A stretch of DNA of 64,000 bases from Luteimicrobium sp042670205. Lineage in GTDB: Bacteria; Actinomycetota; Actinomycetes; Actinomycetales; Cellulomonadaceae. This document shows, in pieces, positions 1 through 7,037 of the stretch. How positions within the stretch are numbered: the first letter of the stretch is position 1; every line of letters begins with the position of its first letter. The notes beneath the pieces were generated by a model that saw only the letters and a list, made by a program, of their open reading frames with translations, ran no database searches and was not told the DNA's origin. Location of the stretch: contig NZ_JBHUWD010000010.1 of assembly GCF_042670205.1 (NCBI RefSeq), forward strand, positions 1 through 64,000, given 5' to 3'. Made by a program: the position numbers and the translations under genes.

Positions 1-1
1 G

Positions 2-541
2 CGCCTCCACGTCGAGCGAGCGGGACTCCTTCCGACGCCGCGCGCCACGCGGGGCGTCGGGGACGGAGACGATGTACGGCCTCGGCGCGAAGCGGTCCGA
101 CGACAACCGGCCGCAGGGGCAGGTGCTGCTGCCGACGCCAACCCGAGCGCGGTCACCCTGCTGCCCACGCCGTCGGTCGCCGACGTCGAGGGAGGACGCA
201 AGGCGCGCTCGGGCGCACGGTCTGACGAGTTGCTGCTCAACGGGATCGCCTCGGAGCAGCGGTTCGGTGACTACTCCGCCGCCGTCGAGCGCTGGGAAGC
301 CATCCTCGGACGGCCCGCCCCCTCGCCTACGGAGCCCACCGGGAAGGGTGGAGCGGAGCGGCTGTCGCCCCGGTTCGTCGAGTGGATGATGGGCCTCCCC
401 GACGGCTGGGTCACCGACACAGACACGACCCGCAACGAGCAGTTGAAGGCGCTCGGAAACGGGGTCGTGCCACAGCAGGCAGAGGCCGCGCTGCGCCACC
501 TGCTCACGGTCCGCGCGGAGGCTCTGGCGGTGGCCGCATGA
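2..541 (+). CDS. DNA cytosine-5 methyltransferase, C-terminal part
   Basis: The reading frame is open from the window edge, so the catalytic N-terminal part is missing. The visible 179 residues include LLPTP spacers, a GGRKARSG segment and the C-terminal block with GLPDGWVTD and LKALGNGVVPQQA, which is the typical end of phage C5 methyltransferases, where the conserved GN-V-P motif closes the fold. The enzyme would methylate cytosines in phage or host DNA, probably to resist restriction. Between about bases 56 and 140 another frame reads more like the family (GLGAKRSDDNR then QVLLPTP), so two compensating frameshifts are possible. Its TGA overlaps the next ATG by 4 bases. Confidence 0.8.
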   Translation, partial: RLHVERAGLLPTPRATRGVGDGDDVRPRREAVRRQPAAGAGAAADANPSAVTLLPTPSVADVEGGRKARSGARSDELLLNGIASEQRFGDYSAAVERWEAILGRPAPSPTEPTGKGGAERLSPRFVEWMMGLPDGWVTDTDTTRNEQLKALGNGVVPQQAEAALRHLLTVRAEALAVAA

Positions 542-738
542 CCGGGCCCCTTCGCCACTTGCGTGCCCTCGAGGTGCTCGCCGCGACGGGCGGCTGCTGG
601 CACGACGCGTGCGCCCTGATGGCCAACCTGGAGCGGCACGCCCGCCGGTACCTCGAGCGGCACGACCGACACGACATCGCGGTCCGGTTCGACCGCAACA
701 CCACCACCCCCTGCGACTGCCCCAAGGAGCCAGCATGA
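538..738 (+). CDS. Small hypothetical phage protein, 66 aa
   Basis: The start ATG overlaps the stop of the methyltransferase gene, and the stop overlaps the ATG of the WhiB-like gene, which supports translation as part of one coupled early operon. The protein begins MTGPLRHLRALEVLAATGG and ends with CDCPKEPA. It has charged helices rich in Arg and His and three cysteines, one in the middle and a CDC pair near the end. I do not recognise a family. The position between a methyltransferase and a regulator suggests an accessory early function. Confidence 0.6.
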   Translation: MTGPLRHLRALEVLAATGGCWHDACALMANLERHARRYLERHDRHDIAVRFDRNTTTPCDCPKEPA

Positions 739-1076
739 CCACGAACCTTCGACCACAGACCCTGACCCGCCCGAGCTCCGCGTCGACGTCGACGGGGTTG
801 GAGCCTGGGGAGCGGTGGGATGAGCGGGCCGCCTGCAAGGACTGGCCGACGGAGATGTTCTTCCCGGAGGGCCGGGTCCCGACCAGCTGGTACGACCCGG
901 CGCGGGCCCTGTGCGACGCGTGCCCGGTGTGGGAGACGTGCCTGAACGCAGCGATGCGGGAGGAGACGGGGAACTACCGGTTCGGGATGCGGGGCGGCCT
1001 CACTCCCAAGCAGCGGCAGGCACTCGTCACCGGCACCATCACGTTCGGCGACGACGCAAGCGAGGTCGCGGCGTGA
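735..1076 (+). CDS. WhiB-like transcription factor, phage-encoded
   Basis: The 113-residue protein has the four-cysteine pattern of WhiB proteins: Cys34, Cys60, Cys63 and Cys69 (CDACPVWETC), expected to hold a [4Fe-4S] cluster. It is followed by FGMRGGLTPKQRQ at about 83-95, a variant of the G-[VI]-W-G-G turn and basic DNA-binding tail. WhiB proteins bind sigma-A region 4 and alter transcription; phage versions such as WhiB of mycobacteriophage TM4 are known to antagonise host WhiB2 and affect superinfection. The first residues before about 20 are low complexity. It is coupled by 4-base overlaps to both neighbours, so it is likely made early. Assignment is strong; the target is inferred. Confidence 0.9.
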   Translation: MTTNLRPQTLTRPSSASTSTGLEPGERWDERAACKDWPTEMFFPEGRVPTSWYDPARALCDACPVWETCLNAAMREETGNYRFGMRGGLTPKQRQALVTGTITFGDDASEVAA

Positions 1077-1345
1077 ACGCGGACAACCTCATCGCCGGTG
1101 GCGAGAAGGGCCGGCGGACCCAGACCGCCCGAGCGACCGAACGCAAGGAAGCGCGCCTCGAGGACCTGGAGTTCATGGCGGCGACGGGTGAGACGTGGGA
1201 GGGCGCGATCCGACGTCAGGGCGTGAGCGAGACCGCGTTGGAGCGGTTCCTCGCCCGGTGTGATCGCTGGGACGTCCGCGCCCGCCTGGTCGCGAACGGG
1301 GAGCGGTCGCACCTGCGGACCTACCGACTGGTGGTGGCGGCATGA
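1073..1345 (+). CDS. Small HTH-like phage protein, 90 aa
   Basis: A GTG start overlaps the whiB stop. The protein has a basic N-terminus (GEKGRRTQTARATERKEAR) followed by two predicted helices around LEDLEFMAATGETWEGAIRRQGV and SETALERFLARCDRW, which looks like a helix-turn-helix of the kind used for choosing DNA sites: the spacing resembles sigma or resolvase HTH units. No larger domain is visible. It could be a small DNA-binding regulator of the early operon. The function is an inference from the helical pattern only. Confidence 0.55.
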   Translation: MNADNLIAGGEKGRRTQTARATERKEARLEDLEFMAATGETWEGAIRRQGVSETALERFLARCDRWDVRARLVANGERSHLRTYRLVVAA

Positions 1346-1767
1346 GCGCCCTCACGTTCACGGTCCGCGGGATCCCAGCCCCGAAGGGATCGCTTCGCCA
1401 CGTCGGGCACGGTCGGATGATCGAGCAGATCACGGCCACGAAGCCGTGGATGGACAAGGTCCGTGACGCCGCCCTGGACTCCGCGCAGCTCGCGGGGTGG
1501 GTCGCGCCGGCCGCGGTGTCGGTCGACGTCCTGATCGTCGTGCCTCGTCCGAAGACGGTGCGCCGGTCGTACCCGATCACCCGGTCGTCGGGGGACCTGG
1601 ACAAGCACTGCCGGGCCGTCCTGGACGCCCTGTCGGAGGACCGGCGCCACGGCCGCGCGGGCGTGCTCCCGGACGACTCGACGGTGATCGACCTGTCTGC
1701 GTCGAAGAGGTACCCCAGCGTCGGCCTTTCGGTGGGTGCCGTCATCACCATCCGGGAGGCGTCATGA
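1342..1767 (+). CDS. RusA-like Holliday junction resolvase
   Basis: The 141-residue length matches the RusA family. The start IPAPKGSLRH is typical of the N-terminal strand. The acidic catalytic cluster is visible as GDLDKHCRAVLDAL (Asp85, Asp87, Lys88) and LPDDSTVIDL (Asp111 and Asp112), equivalent to Asp70, Asp72 and Asp91 of E. coli RusA. These enzymes cut four-way DNA junctions as homodimers with Mg2+, resolving recombination or branched replication intermediates before packaging. The gene is flanked by 4-base overlaps. All expected active-site residues are present, so an active nuclease is likely. Confidence 0.88.
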   Translation: MSALTFTVRGIPAPKGSLRHVGHGRMIEQITATKPWMDKVRDAALDSAQLAGWVAPAAVSVDVLIVVPRPKTVRRSYPITRSSGDLDKHCRAVLDALSEDRRHGRAGVLPDDSTVIDLSASKRYPSVGLSVGAVITIREAS

Positions 1768-2093
1768 CCCCGCAGCGCATCCAGCTCCGCCGCACGAAGG
1801 GCTGGCGCAAGCCTGAGGGCGCGATCGTCGTCGCCCGGCCGTCGCGGTGGGGCAACCGGTTCGTCGTCGGTTCCGAGTACGAGGACAACTCTGGACGGCG
1901 GTTCGTCCGCACAGCCGAGGATGCCGTGCGCGACTACCGCAGGTGGCTCACGCGCTCGGGCATGGTCGACGCGATCCTCGCCCGGAAGCACCTGCCCGAG
2001 CTGCGCGGCCACGACCTTGCCTGCTGGTGCAAGCCCGGCGACCCGTGCCACGCCGACGTCCTGCTCGAGCTCGCGAACGGAGATCTGACATGA
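1764..2093 (+). CDS. DUF4326 domain protein
   Basis: The 109 residues match the DUF4326 pattern closely: RIQLRRTKGWRKPEGAIVV at the start, ARPSRWGNRFVV next, then a helix with DAVRDYRRWL, and the C-terminal HDLACWCKPGDPCHADVLLE. The conserved W-G-N and the CWC...CH cluster could bind a metal or nucleotide. The biochemical role of the family is not established; it is common in phages of actinobacteria among replication genes. Start chosen at the ATG that overlaps the resolvase stop. Confidence 0.85.
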   Translation: MTPQRIQLRRTKGWRKPEGAIVVARPSRWGNRFVVGSEYEDNSGRRFVRTAEDAVRDYRRWLTRSGMVDAILARKHLPELRGHDLACWCKPGDPCHADVLLELANGDLT

Positions 2094-2233
2094 CGGGCCT
2101 GTCGGCGGCGGCGCACGCCACGATCGCCAGCGACCTCGCCGCCTGGGAGACCACCCAGAACGACCCCGACGAGGGCTGGGACGTCCCAGACCCTGACCCC
2201 ATCGACCACATCACCGACGAGGAGGACGCCTGA
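2090..2233 (+). CDS. Small acidic phage protein, 47 aa
   Basis: An ATG overlapping the previous stop opens a 47-codon frame whose TGA overlaps the next ATG (TGATG). The product is strongly acidic toward its end (DDPDEGWDVPDPDPIDHI and then TDEEDA), with no recognisable domain. The overlap on both sides is the main evidence that it is translated. It could be a small partner of the downstream replication protein, but this is only a guess from position. Confidence 0.6.
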   Translation: MTGLSAAAHATIASDLAAWETTQNDPDEGWDVPDPDPIDHITDEEDA

Positions 2234-3033
2234 TGGCGTGGGGCAAGATCGACGACAAGCTCCACTCGCACGTGAAGTGGCGGCGCGCCTCGAAGGGCGC
2301 CCGGGCGCTGTGGGCGACGGCCCTGTCGTGGTGCTGTGAGCACCCGACGGACGGGTTCGTGCCGGCCGACATGCTCCGTGCCCTGGACGGGACGAAGGGC
2401 GAGGCCGAGAGGCTCGTCGAGGTCGGCCTGTGGGAGAAGGCGGACGGCGGGTATCGGTTCCACCAGTGGTCGGAGCGCAACCCGGACTCGGCGTCGACGA
2501 AGGCGAAGCAGGCCGCGGAGTCTGAGGCCGGGTCGTTCGGGAACCACCGCCGTTGGCACGTGAAGCGGCGCTTCGTGGTCCCGGACTGCGAGTGGTGCCA
2601 GAAGGGCGACACCCCATCGGGTACCCGATCGGGTCACCCGATCGCTACCCGAATCGGGGGCGAATCCCCCGTACCCGTACCCGTACCCAATAGGGATAGA
2701 GAGACGGTTACCTCACCTCCCAGAGGCGACCGCGACGCCGCCCCGCCGCAGCTCGAGACGTCGATCCCGAGGCACGTCCTCCCGGCCTCGTGGGCCCCGA
2801 CGACCTCGCACAAGGCTTACGCGCTCGAGAACGGGATCGACCTCAAGCACGAGGACCGGCAGTTCCGGGCGCACTGCAAGTCGAAGCGGGTCACGTCCCT
2901 GGACTGGGACGCCGAGTTCGACAAGTGGCTCGGGAACGCCGTCACCCGGCGCCGACCATCCGGGCCAGCCGACCGACCACGACCAGGCAGCAGCGTCTGG
3001 GACAAGCCAGCACGAGGAGACGAACCCGCATGA
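2233..3033 (+). CDS. Phage replication initiation protein, lambda O-like layout
   Basis: The 266-residue protein has an N-terminal winged-helix-like domain (about 1-110; MAWGKIDDKLHSHVKW start and a W-E-K-A-D-G-G-Y-R-F-H wing), a low-complexity middle (about 128-175) with PVPVPVP, and a C-terminal helical domain with FRAHCKSKRVTSLDWDAEF and KWLG, seen in DnaD or replication-loader proteins. It lies two genes before a DnaB-like helicase, so it probably recognises the phage origin and recruits that helicase. The DNA coding the middle segment contains direct palindromic repeats, which suggests the origin is inside the gene, as in lambda O. Function is inferred from layout and position. Confidence 0.75.
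   Translation: MAWGKIDDKLHSHVKWRRASKGARALWATALSWCCEHPTDGFVPADMLRALDGTKGEAERLVEVGLWEKADGGYRFHQWSERNPDSASTKAKQAAESEAGSFGNHRRWHVKRRFVVPDCEWCQKGDTPSGTRSGHPIATRIGGESPVPVPVPNRDRETVTSPPRGDRDAAPPQLETSIPRHVLPASWAPTTSHKAYALENGIDLKHEDRQFRAHCKSKRVTSLDWDAEFDKWLGNAVTRRRPSGPADRPRPGSSVWDKPARGDEPA
2611..2700 (+). repeat. Iteron-like repeats, candidate phage replication origin
   Basis: Four 11-13 base spaced copies of a 12-base unit close to ACCCGATCGGGT begin at about 2611, 2623, 2636 and 2647; the second copy is a perfect palindrome. They are followed by GTACCC in triplicate (2671-2688) and a locally A-rich stretch (about 2689-2705). The array lies within the low-complexity hinge of the replication protein gene. 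Iterons next to an A/T-richer element inside an initiator gene are the lambda O arrangement. Low-complexity coding could give the same look, so this is a candidate only. Confidence 0.5.
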
Positions 3034-3329
3034 CCGAGTACCTCAAGCTCGCGGAGGCCCCGCAGCTCGTCATCCACTACCCGACCTGCTCCACGTGCGA
3101 CGTCGATCTCGAGACTGACGGTGACGGCTGGACGTGCCCGACCTGCGGCACCTCGTGGGACATGCGTGCCGACGACGGCGACACAGGTGAGCTCTACGAG
3201 TCCTGGTCCGGGGAGAAGCTCGACGGGCCCGCCGTGACCGAGGAGGAGGCGTCCGAGATCTCGCACCAGCGGCAACGCGAGGAGCGTGAGAAGTTCCTCG
3301 TGAGCCTCGGGATCCGGAAGCCTCGATGA
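3030..3329 (+). CDS. Zinc-ribbon phage protein, 99 aa
   Basis: Two CxxC knuckles, CSTC and CPTC, separated by about 14 residues in the first half form a clear zinc ribbon (TCSTCDVDL and WTCPTCGTSWDM). The second half is acidic then helical, ending with REKFLVSLGIRKPR. Short zinc-ribbon proteins in phage replication operons may bind DNA or RNA or partner proteins, but no specific family is recognised. The ATG overlaps the replication protein stop and the TGA overlaps the helicase start, placing it in the replication unit. Confidence 0.7.
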   Translation: MTEYLKLAEAPQLVIHYPTCSTCDVDLETDGDGWTCPTCGTSWDMRADDGDTGELYESWSGEKLDGPAVTEEEASEISHQRQREEREKFLVSLGIRKPR

Positions 3330-4603
3330 CCGACCACGAGCTCACCCCCGACGAGACCGCCACCGCGGAGACCGCCATCGTCGGCATCGCCATGCACGAC
3401 CCCACCGTCATCGACGACACCCACCTGTCGGAACCCGACTTCCGCGACGCCCGCCTCGGCCACCTCTGGGACCTCATGCGCCACCTCCGCAAGGACCAGT
3501 CCCCCACCGACCCCGCCACCCTCCGCGCCCACCTCGGCCGACTCCCCGTCCGCATCGACCCCACCTGGATCGCCGACCTCTACGGCTCCGCCCCCACCAC
3601 CGCCCTCGCCGACCACTACACCCGCATCGTCACCGACAAAGCCACCCTCCGACGCATCGACGCCGTCGCCACCCGCCTCCACCAACTCGTCCAAGCCGAC
3701 ACCCCCGCCGGCGAGCTCGTCGAGATCGCCCGCGCCGAGATCGACGCCACGTCGGTGGCCACTGCTGACACCGGGTTCCTCGCCGACGACATCGATACCA
3801 CCATCGACAACCTCGACACCACCTCCACCCTCACCCCCACACCCTGGGCCGACCTCAACCACCTCATCGGCGGCTGGCGACCAGGCGGCCTCTACATCGT
3901 CGGAGCCCGACCAGGCGTCGGAAAATCCCTCGTCGCCCTCGGCGCAGCCATCGGCCTCGCCGGCCACGGCCAAGTCGCGTTCAACTCCCTCGAGATGACC
4001 CGCCAAGAAGTCCACGAACGCCTCTTCGCCGCCGTCGCACGCGTCGACATGGGACACCTCACCCGCCGCGAACTCACACCCACCGACTGGGACGCCATCG
4101 CCCGCCACCGCCAAGACATCGCCGACCTACCCATCAGCATCGACGACCGGTCCGCCGTCACCACCACCGACATCCGCTCCCACGCCCGCACCCTCACCCG
4201 CCGCGGACCCCTCGCCGCCATCATCGTCGACTACCTCCAGCTCATGACCACCGGCCGCGGCGACAAACGCCCCCGCCACGAAGTCGTCGCCGAAATGTCC
4301 CGCGACCTCAAGATCCTCGCCAAGGACCTCAACGTCCCGATCATCGCCCTCTCCCAACTCAACCGAGCATCCGAGGCCAGGACGGACCGGCGCCCCACCA
4401 TGGCCGACCTCCGCGAATCCGGCTCCCTGGAACAGGACAGCGACGTCGTCCTCCTCCTCCACGTCGAAGAGAACGACCCCACCGAAATGCAGGTCGCCGT
4501 CGCGAAGAACCGGCAAGGCGCCACCGGTGCCCTCCAGCTCACCCGCCGCGGCCACTACGCGCGCCTCGACAACGCCACCTGGACACCCCATGCCGCCGCC
4601 TGA
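3326..4603 (+). CDS. dnaB: Replicative DNA helicase, DnaB-like
   Basis: The 425-residue protein has an N-terminal DnaB helical domain (about 10-140) and a RecA-type motor. Walker A is GARPGVGKS at 193-201, SLEM is at 221-224, Walker B with AAIIVDYLQLM is at about 297-307, and ALSQLNR plus DLRESGSLEQDSD form the later motifs. DnaB forms a hexamer that unwinds DNA ahead of the fork. A phage-encoded copy next to an initiator implies the prophage sets up its own forks. It is slightly shorter than bacterial DnaB (about 450). Codon choice is noticeably C-ending and the gene lacks common GTC/GCG alternation of its neighbours, which might indicate a different recent source. Confidence 0.93.
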   Translation: MTDHELTPDETATAETAIVGIAMHDPTVIDDTHLSEPDFRDARLGHLWDLMRHLRKDQSPTDPATLRAHLGRLPVRIDPTWIADLYGSAPTTALADHYTRIVTDKATLRRIDAVATRLHQLVQADTPAGELVEIARAEIDATSVATADTGFLADDIDTTIDNLDTTSTLTPTPWADLNHLIGGWRPGGLYIVGARPGVGKSLVALGAAIGLAGHGQVAFNSLEMTRQEVHERLFAAVARVDMGHLTRRELTPTDWDAIARHRQDIADLPISIDDRSAVTTTDIRSHARTLTRRGPLAAIIVDYLQLMTTGRGDKRPRHEVVAEMSRDLKILAKDLNVPIIALSQLNRASEARTDRRPTMADLRESGSLEQDSDVVLLLHVEENDPTEMQVAVAKNRQGATGALQLTRRGHYARLDNATWTPHAAA

Positions 4604-4646
4604 CCCCATGCAAACGCATCAACCCACGTCACCCCACGGAGAACGC

Positions 4647-5435
4647 ATGACCACGATCACGACCGCCGCCGAACTGGACGCGCTTCCCGTGGGGAGCGTG
4701 GTGCTGGACCGCAACGGTGTCGCCTGGCAGGACAACGGGCGCGCATGGGCGTCCGTCCTGCACCCAACGACGGACTGGCTGCTCGCGTACCTGCCCGCCA
4801 CCCTCCTCACCCCCGACGAGCCGGTGGCGACGCGAGAGTGCCCGACGTGCCACGGGGACGGTGCGACCTACGAGCAGGTTCGCGTGGGCCGAGCTGCGAC
4901 CCCGTTCGCCTGCTCGACGTGCGGAGGAGACGGCGAGGTGGCGACGACGGGATGCCGTCACGAGAAGTGTGCGGACCTCGCCGTGGACAAGTTCAGCCCG
5001 TGCAAGGTGGCGACGACGGTCGACCGGGAAGCGGCCAACAACGAGGCGCACCGCCGCTTCCCCGAGGGCACCGTGACGGACGCTCTAGAGCGCGCCCGGT
5101 TCATGTCCGGTGCCGAGTGGGTGCTCGCGTTGCTGCCCGCGACGGTCAAGCCCGACCGAGAAGCCCTCGCCCGCATCATCTGGGAGCGGCGCGGTGGCTG
5201 GCGGGCCTCGTGGGACGACCCGACGCTCTTCACCGAGGAGGTCAAGGAGACCTGGCGCGAGGAGGCCGACGCCATCCTTGCCGCGTGGGAGGGGAAGTCG
5301 GAGGCGGAGGTGCGTGAGGAGGTCGCGCGGGAGATCGAGTCATCCGTGGAGAACGTGGACCCGCGCTCGTCGCAGAGCATGGACATGCTCCGTGCCGCCC
5401 GCATCGCACGCGAGGGAGGGAGGATCGATGGCTGA
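4647..5435 (+). CDS. Hypothetical protein with DnaJ-like CxxCxGxG motifs
   Basis: I start at the ATG at 4647, preceded by GGAGA, rather than at upstream in-frame codons that overlap the helicase. The 262-residue product has an N-terminal beta-like domain (TAAELDALPVGSVVLDRNG), seen in actinophage proteins, and two zinc knuckles of DnaJ type, CPTCHGDG and CSTCGGDGE, at about 68-100. A later cluster has GCRHEKC. The second half is helical and acidic. The knuckles suggest zinc binding and protein or nucleic acid contact. No catalytic domain is visible. Confidence 0.65.
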   Translation: MTTITTAAELDALPVGSVVLDRNGVAWQDNGRAWASVLHPTTDWLLAYLPATLLTPDEPVATRECPTCHGDGATYEQVRVGRAATPFACSTCGGDGEVATTGCRHEKCADLAVDKFSPCKVATTVDREAANNEAHRRFPEGTVTDALERARFMSGAEWVLALLPATVKPDREALARIIWERRGGWRASWDDPTLFTEEVKETWREEADAILAAWEGKSEAEVREEVAREIESSVENVDPRSSQSMDMLRAARIAREGGRIDG

Positions 5436-5757
5436 GCCGTACACGCCCACCGAGGACGAGGTGCGCGCGACGTACGCCTACGACGAGAGCGCCCCGTACT
5501 TCCTCAACGCTGCCCTCGCTGCCGAGTTCGACCGCTTCCTCGCCCAGGTGCGGGCGGAGGCTCGGCGTGAGGGCGCGGTGGAGGCGCTGCGTGAGGCGGC
5601 TGACGAGACGCTCCGCATTGACCCGCACTGGGACTCGGCGCTCTGGCTCGCAGACAAGGTGTGGACCGACGGCGTCGGCGACCTGCGCACAGGCCAGTAC
5701 GTCCCAGTTCCCGACTGGCTCCGTGACCGCGCCGACCGGATCGAGGCCGAGGGATGA
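5428..5757 (+). CDS. Hypothetical phage protein, 109 aa
   Basis: The ATG overlaps the end of the previous gene by 8 bases. The protein starts MAEPYTPTEDEVRATYAY and contains an acidic helix-rich core (FDRFLAQVRAEARREGAV, then EALREAADETLRID) and a C-terminal PVPDWLRDRADRIEAEG. This pattern resembles many uncharacterised actinophage early proteins that repeat the words EVR and RAEAR, but no function is known. It closes the early operon; the next 380 bases hold no convincing gene. Confidence 0.6.
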   Translation: MAEPYTPTEDEVRATYAYDESAPYFLNAALAAEFDRFLAQVRAEARREGAVEALREAADETLRIDPHWDSALWLADKVWTDGVGDLRTGQYVPVPDWLRDRADRIEAEG

Positions 5758-6135
5758 GCTCCGCGGTCCCCGGTCGGCTAGGTCATCCTCTCGGACTACA
5801 GCGCCCCGGCGTGTCGGCCGAGTAGATCCTCCTCCACAGGCCCCAACGAACATCGATGCAGGTCAGGTGACCGCGCTCGTCACACCCCGGATGTTGTCCA
5901 CCTCGCCGTGCACCGTTCGTCCACCGAAATCCCCCGTTCACCCCCACGTTTTCCACAGCCCCATCAACAGGGACGTTTGGCAGGGGAATGACACGCGCGT
6001 AGGTTCACGGACACCACGAACACCCGTTCGAGGGACGGGCTCTCACCAGCCCGGACACGCCGACGGCCCGCGCCTCATCCATCCGCCAAGAGGGAAAGCG
6101 CGGGCCGTCCGGAACCCCCAGAAGGAGGAGTGCCC
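5758..6135. other. Intergenic region between early and packaging blocks
   Basis: No supported gene is seen. The segment carries three DnaA-box-like 9-mers, TTGTCCACC (5894-5902), a TTCGTCCACC (5916-5925) and TTTTCCACA (5949-5957), within 65 bases, and a 12-base perfect hairpin at 6062-6109. It is also less GC-rich than the coding DNA. It may hold a late promoter or an accessory origin; neither is proven. A strong Shine-Dalgarno (AAGGAGG, 6122-6128) ends it. Confidence 0.5.
6062..6109 (+). terminator. 12-bp hairpin upstream of the packaging block
   Basis: GACGGCCCGCGC (6062-6073) pairs perfectly with GCGCGGGCCGTC (6098-6109) around a 24-base loop. No U-run follows. It may end the early transcript or act as an antitermination or attenuation structure before the gene at 6136. 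The loop is long for an intrinsic terminator. Confidence 0.45.
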
Positions 6136-6333
6136 ATGTTCGCACACCACCCTCAGCCCGAGAAGCCTCCGACCAAGACCGAGCGCGCCCGCCGCGCCAA
6201 CGGGACCGTCGCCTCGCTCCTCGGGCACCGCACCACCGAGGACCCGAAGCACCTGAACCGGCTGATCCGTCGGGCCGCCAAGGGTGCGAGCCTCGAGGAG
6301 TTGCTCGAGCTGGACCGTAACCGGTCGGCCTGA
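6136..6333 (+). CDS. Small basic phage protein, 65 aa
   Basis: The ATG at 6136 sits 7 bases after the strong ribosome-binding site AAGGAGG; a GTG at 6130 is too close to it. The product (FAHHPQPEKPPTKTERARRA at the start) is basic and has a helical C-terminal half with LNRLIRRAAKGASLEELLEL, a possible HTH or protein-contact helix. It is the first gene of the late region and could be a small regulator or a terminase-associated factor. No family is recognised. Confidence 0.6.
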   Translation: MFAHHPQPEKPPTKTERARRANGTVASLLGHRTTEDPKHLNRLIRRAAKGASLEELLELDRNRSA

Positions 6334-6422
6334 CCAACACCCCCGTCTACCGTCCACCCGATCGGTAGCCACGACACAGGTTCGCCTCTACGCTTGTTCG
6401 CCCAGCACACGGAGGCGGACCT

Positions 6423-7037
6423 GTGTCGGAACCCTGCACCACCTGCGGTATCACCCACCCCGGGTGCCGAGCCCACAACCGGGCTGGCAACCCCTGCGGC
6501 AACCAACCCGTCGCCGGCGCCAACGTGTGCCGCATGCACGGCGCGGCATCACCGAGAGCCCGCGACGCCGCCCAGCGTCGCCTCGCCGAGCAAGAAGCAG
6601 CCCGACAGGTCGCCACCCTCGGGCTACCCGTCGACATCACCCCCACCGACGCCCTCCTCCAAGAAGTCCAGTGGACCGCCGGACACGTCCAGTGGCTCCG
6701 CGGCAAGGTCGCCGAACTCGAGGAACAGGACCTCGTGTGGGGGCAGACCAAGGTCAAGGAAGGCGGGGACGACCGCGGCACCACCGAGGAAGCCAAGCCC
6801 TCGATCTGGTACGTCCTCTACGAGGCGGAGCGCAAGCACCTCGTGACCGTGTGCACAGCAGCGTTGAAGGCCGGCGTCGAAGAGCGCAGGGTCCGTCTCG
6901 CCGAGCAGCAAGGCGACCTTGTCGCCCTCGCCATCACCCGGATCCTTGCCGCCCTCGACCTCACCCCCGACCAGCAAGCCAGGGTCCCCGAGGTCGTTCC
7001 GCGGGAGCTCCGCGTCATCGCCGGCGGTGCCGCATGA
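6423..7037 (+). CDS. terS: Terminase small subunit-like protein
   Basis: The N-terminal part has the cysteine and histidine pattern (HNRAGNPCGNQPVAGANVC, then RMHGAA) that opens many actinophage small terminase proteins, followed by a long helical region (RLAEQEAARQVATLG and later RKHLVTVCTAALKAG) and a C-terminal segment QQARVPEVVPRELR. Small terminase recognises the phage packaging site and stimulates the large subunit. Position two genes and a nuclease before terL agrees. The GTG start has GGAGG upstream at about 6411. Direct DNA-binding evidence is lacking, so the assignment is moderately firm. Confidence 0.7.
   Translation: MSEPCTTCGITHPGCRAHNRAGNPCGNQPVAGANVCRMHGAASPRARDAAQRRLAEQEAARQVATLGLPVDITPTDALLQEVQWTAGHVQWLRGKVAELEEQDLVWGQTKVKEGGDDRGTTEEAKPSIWYVLYEAERKHLVTVCTAALKAGVEERRVRLAEQQGDLVALAITRILAALDLTPDQQARVPEVVPRELRVIAGGAA

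Noticed and set aside
2671..2688. GTACCC tandem as a microsatellite unrelated to function.
   Set aside because: Kept as part of the origin candidate because it adjoins the iterons, though simple coding of Pro-Val repeats remains a possible explanation.
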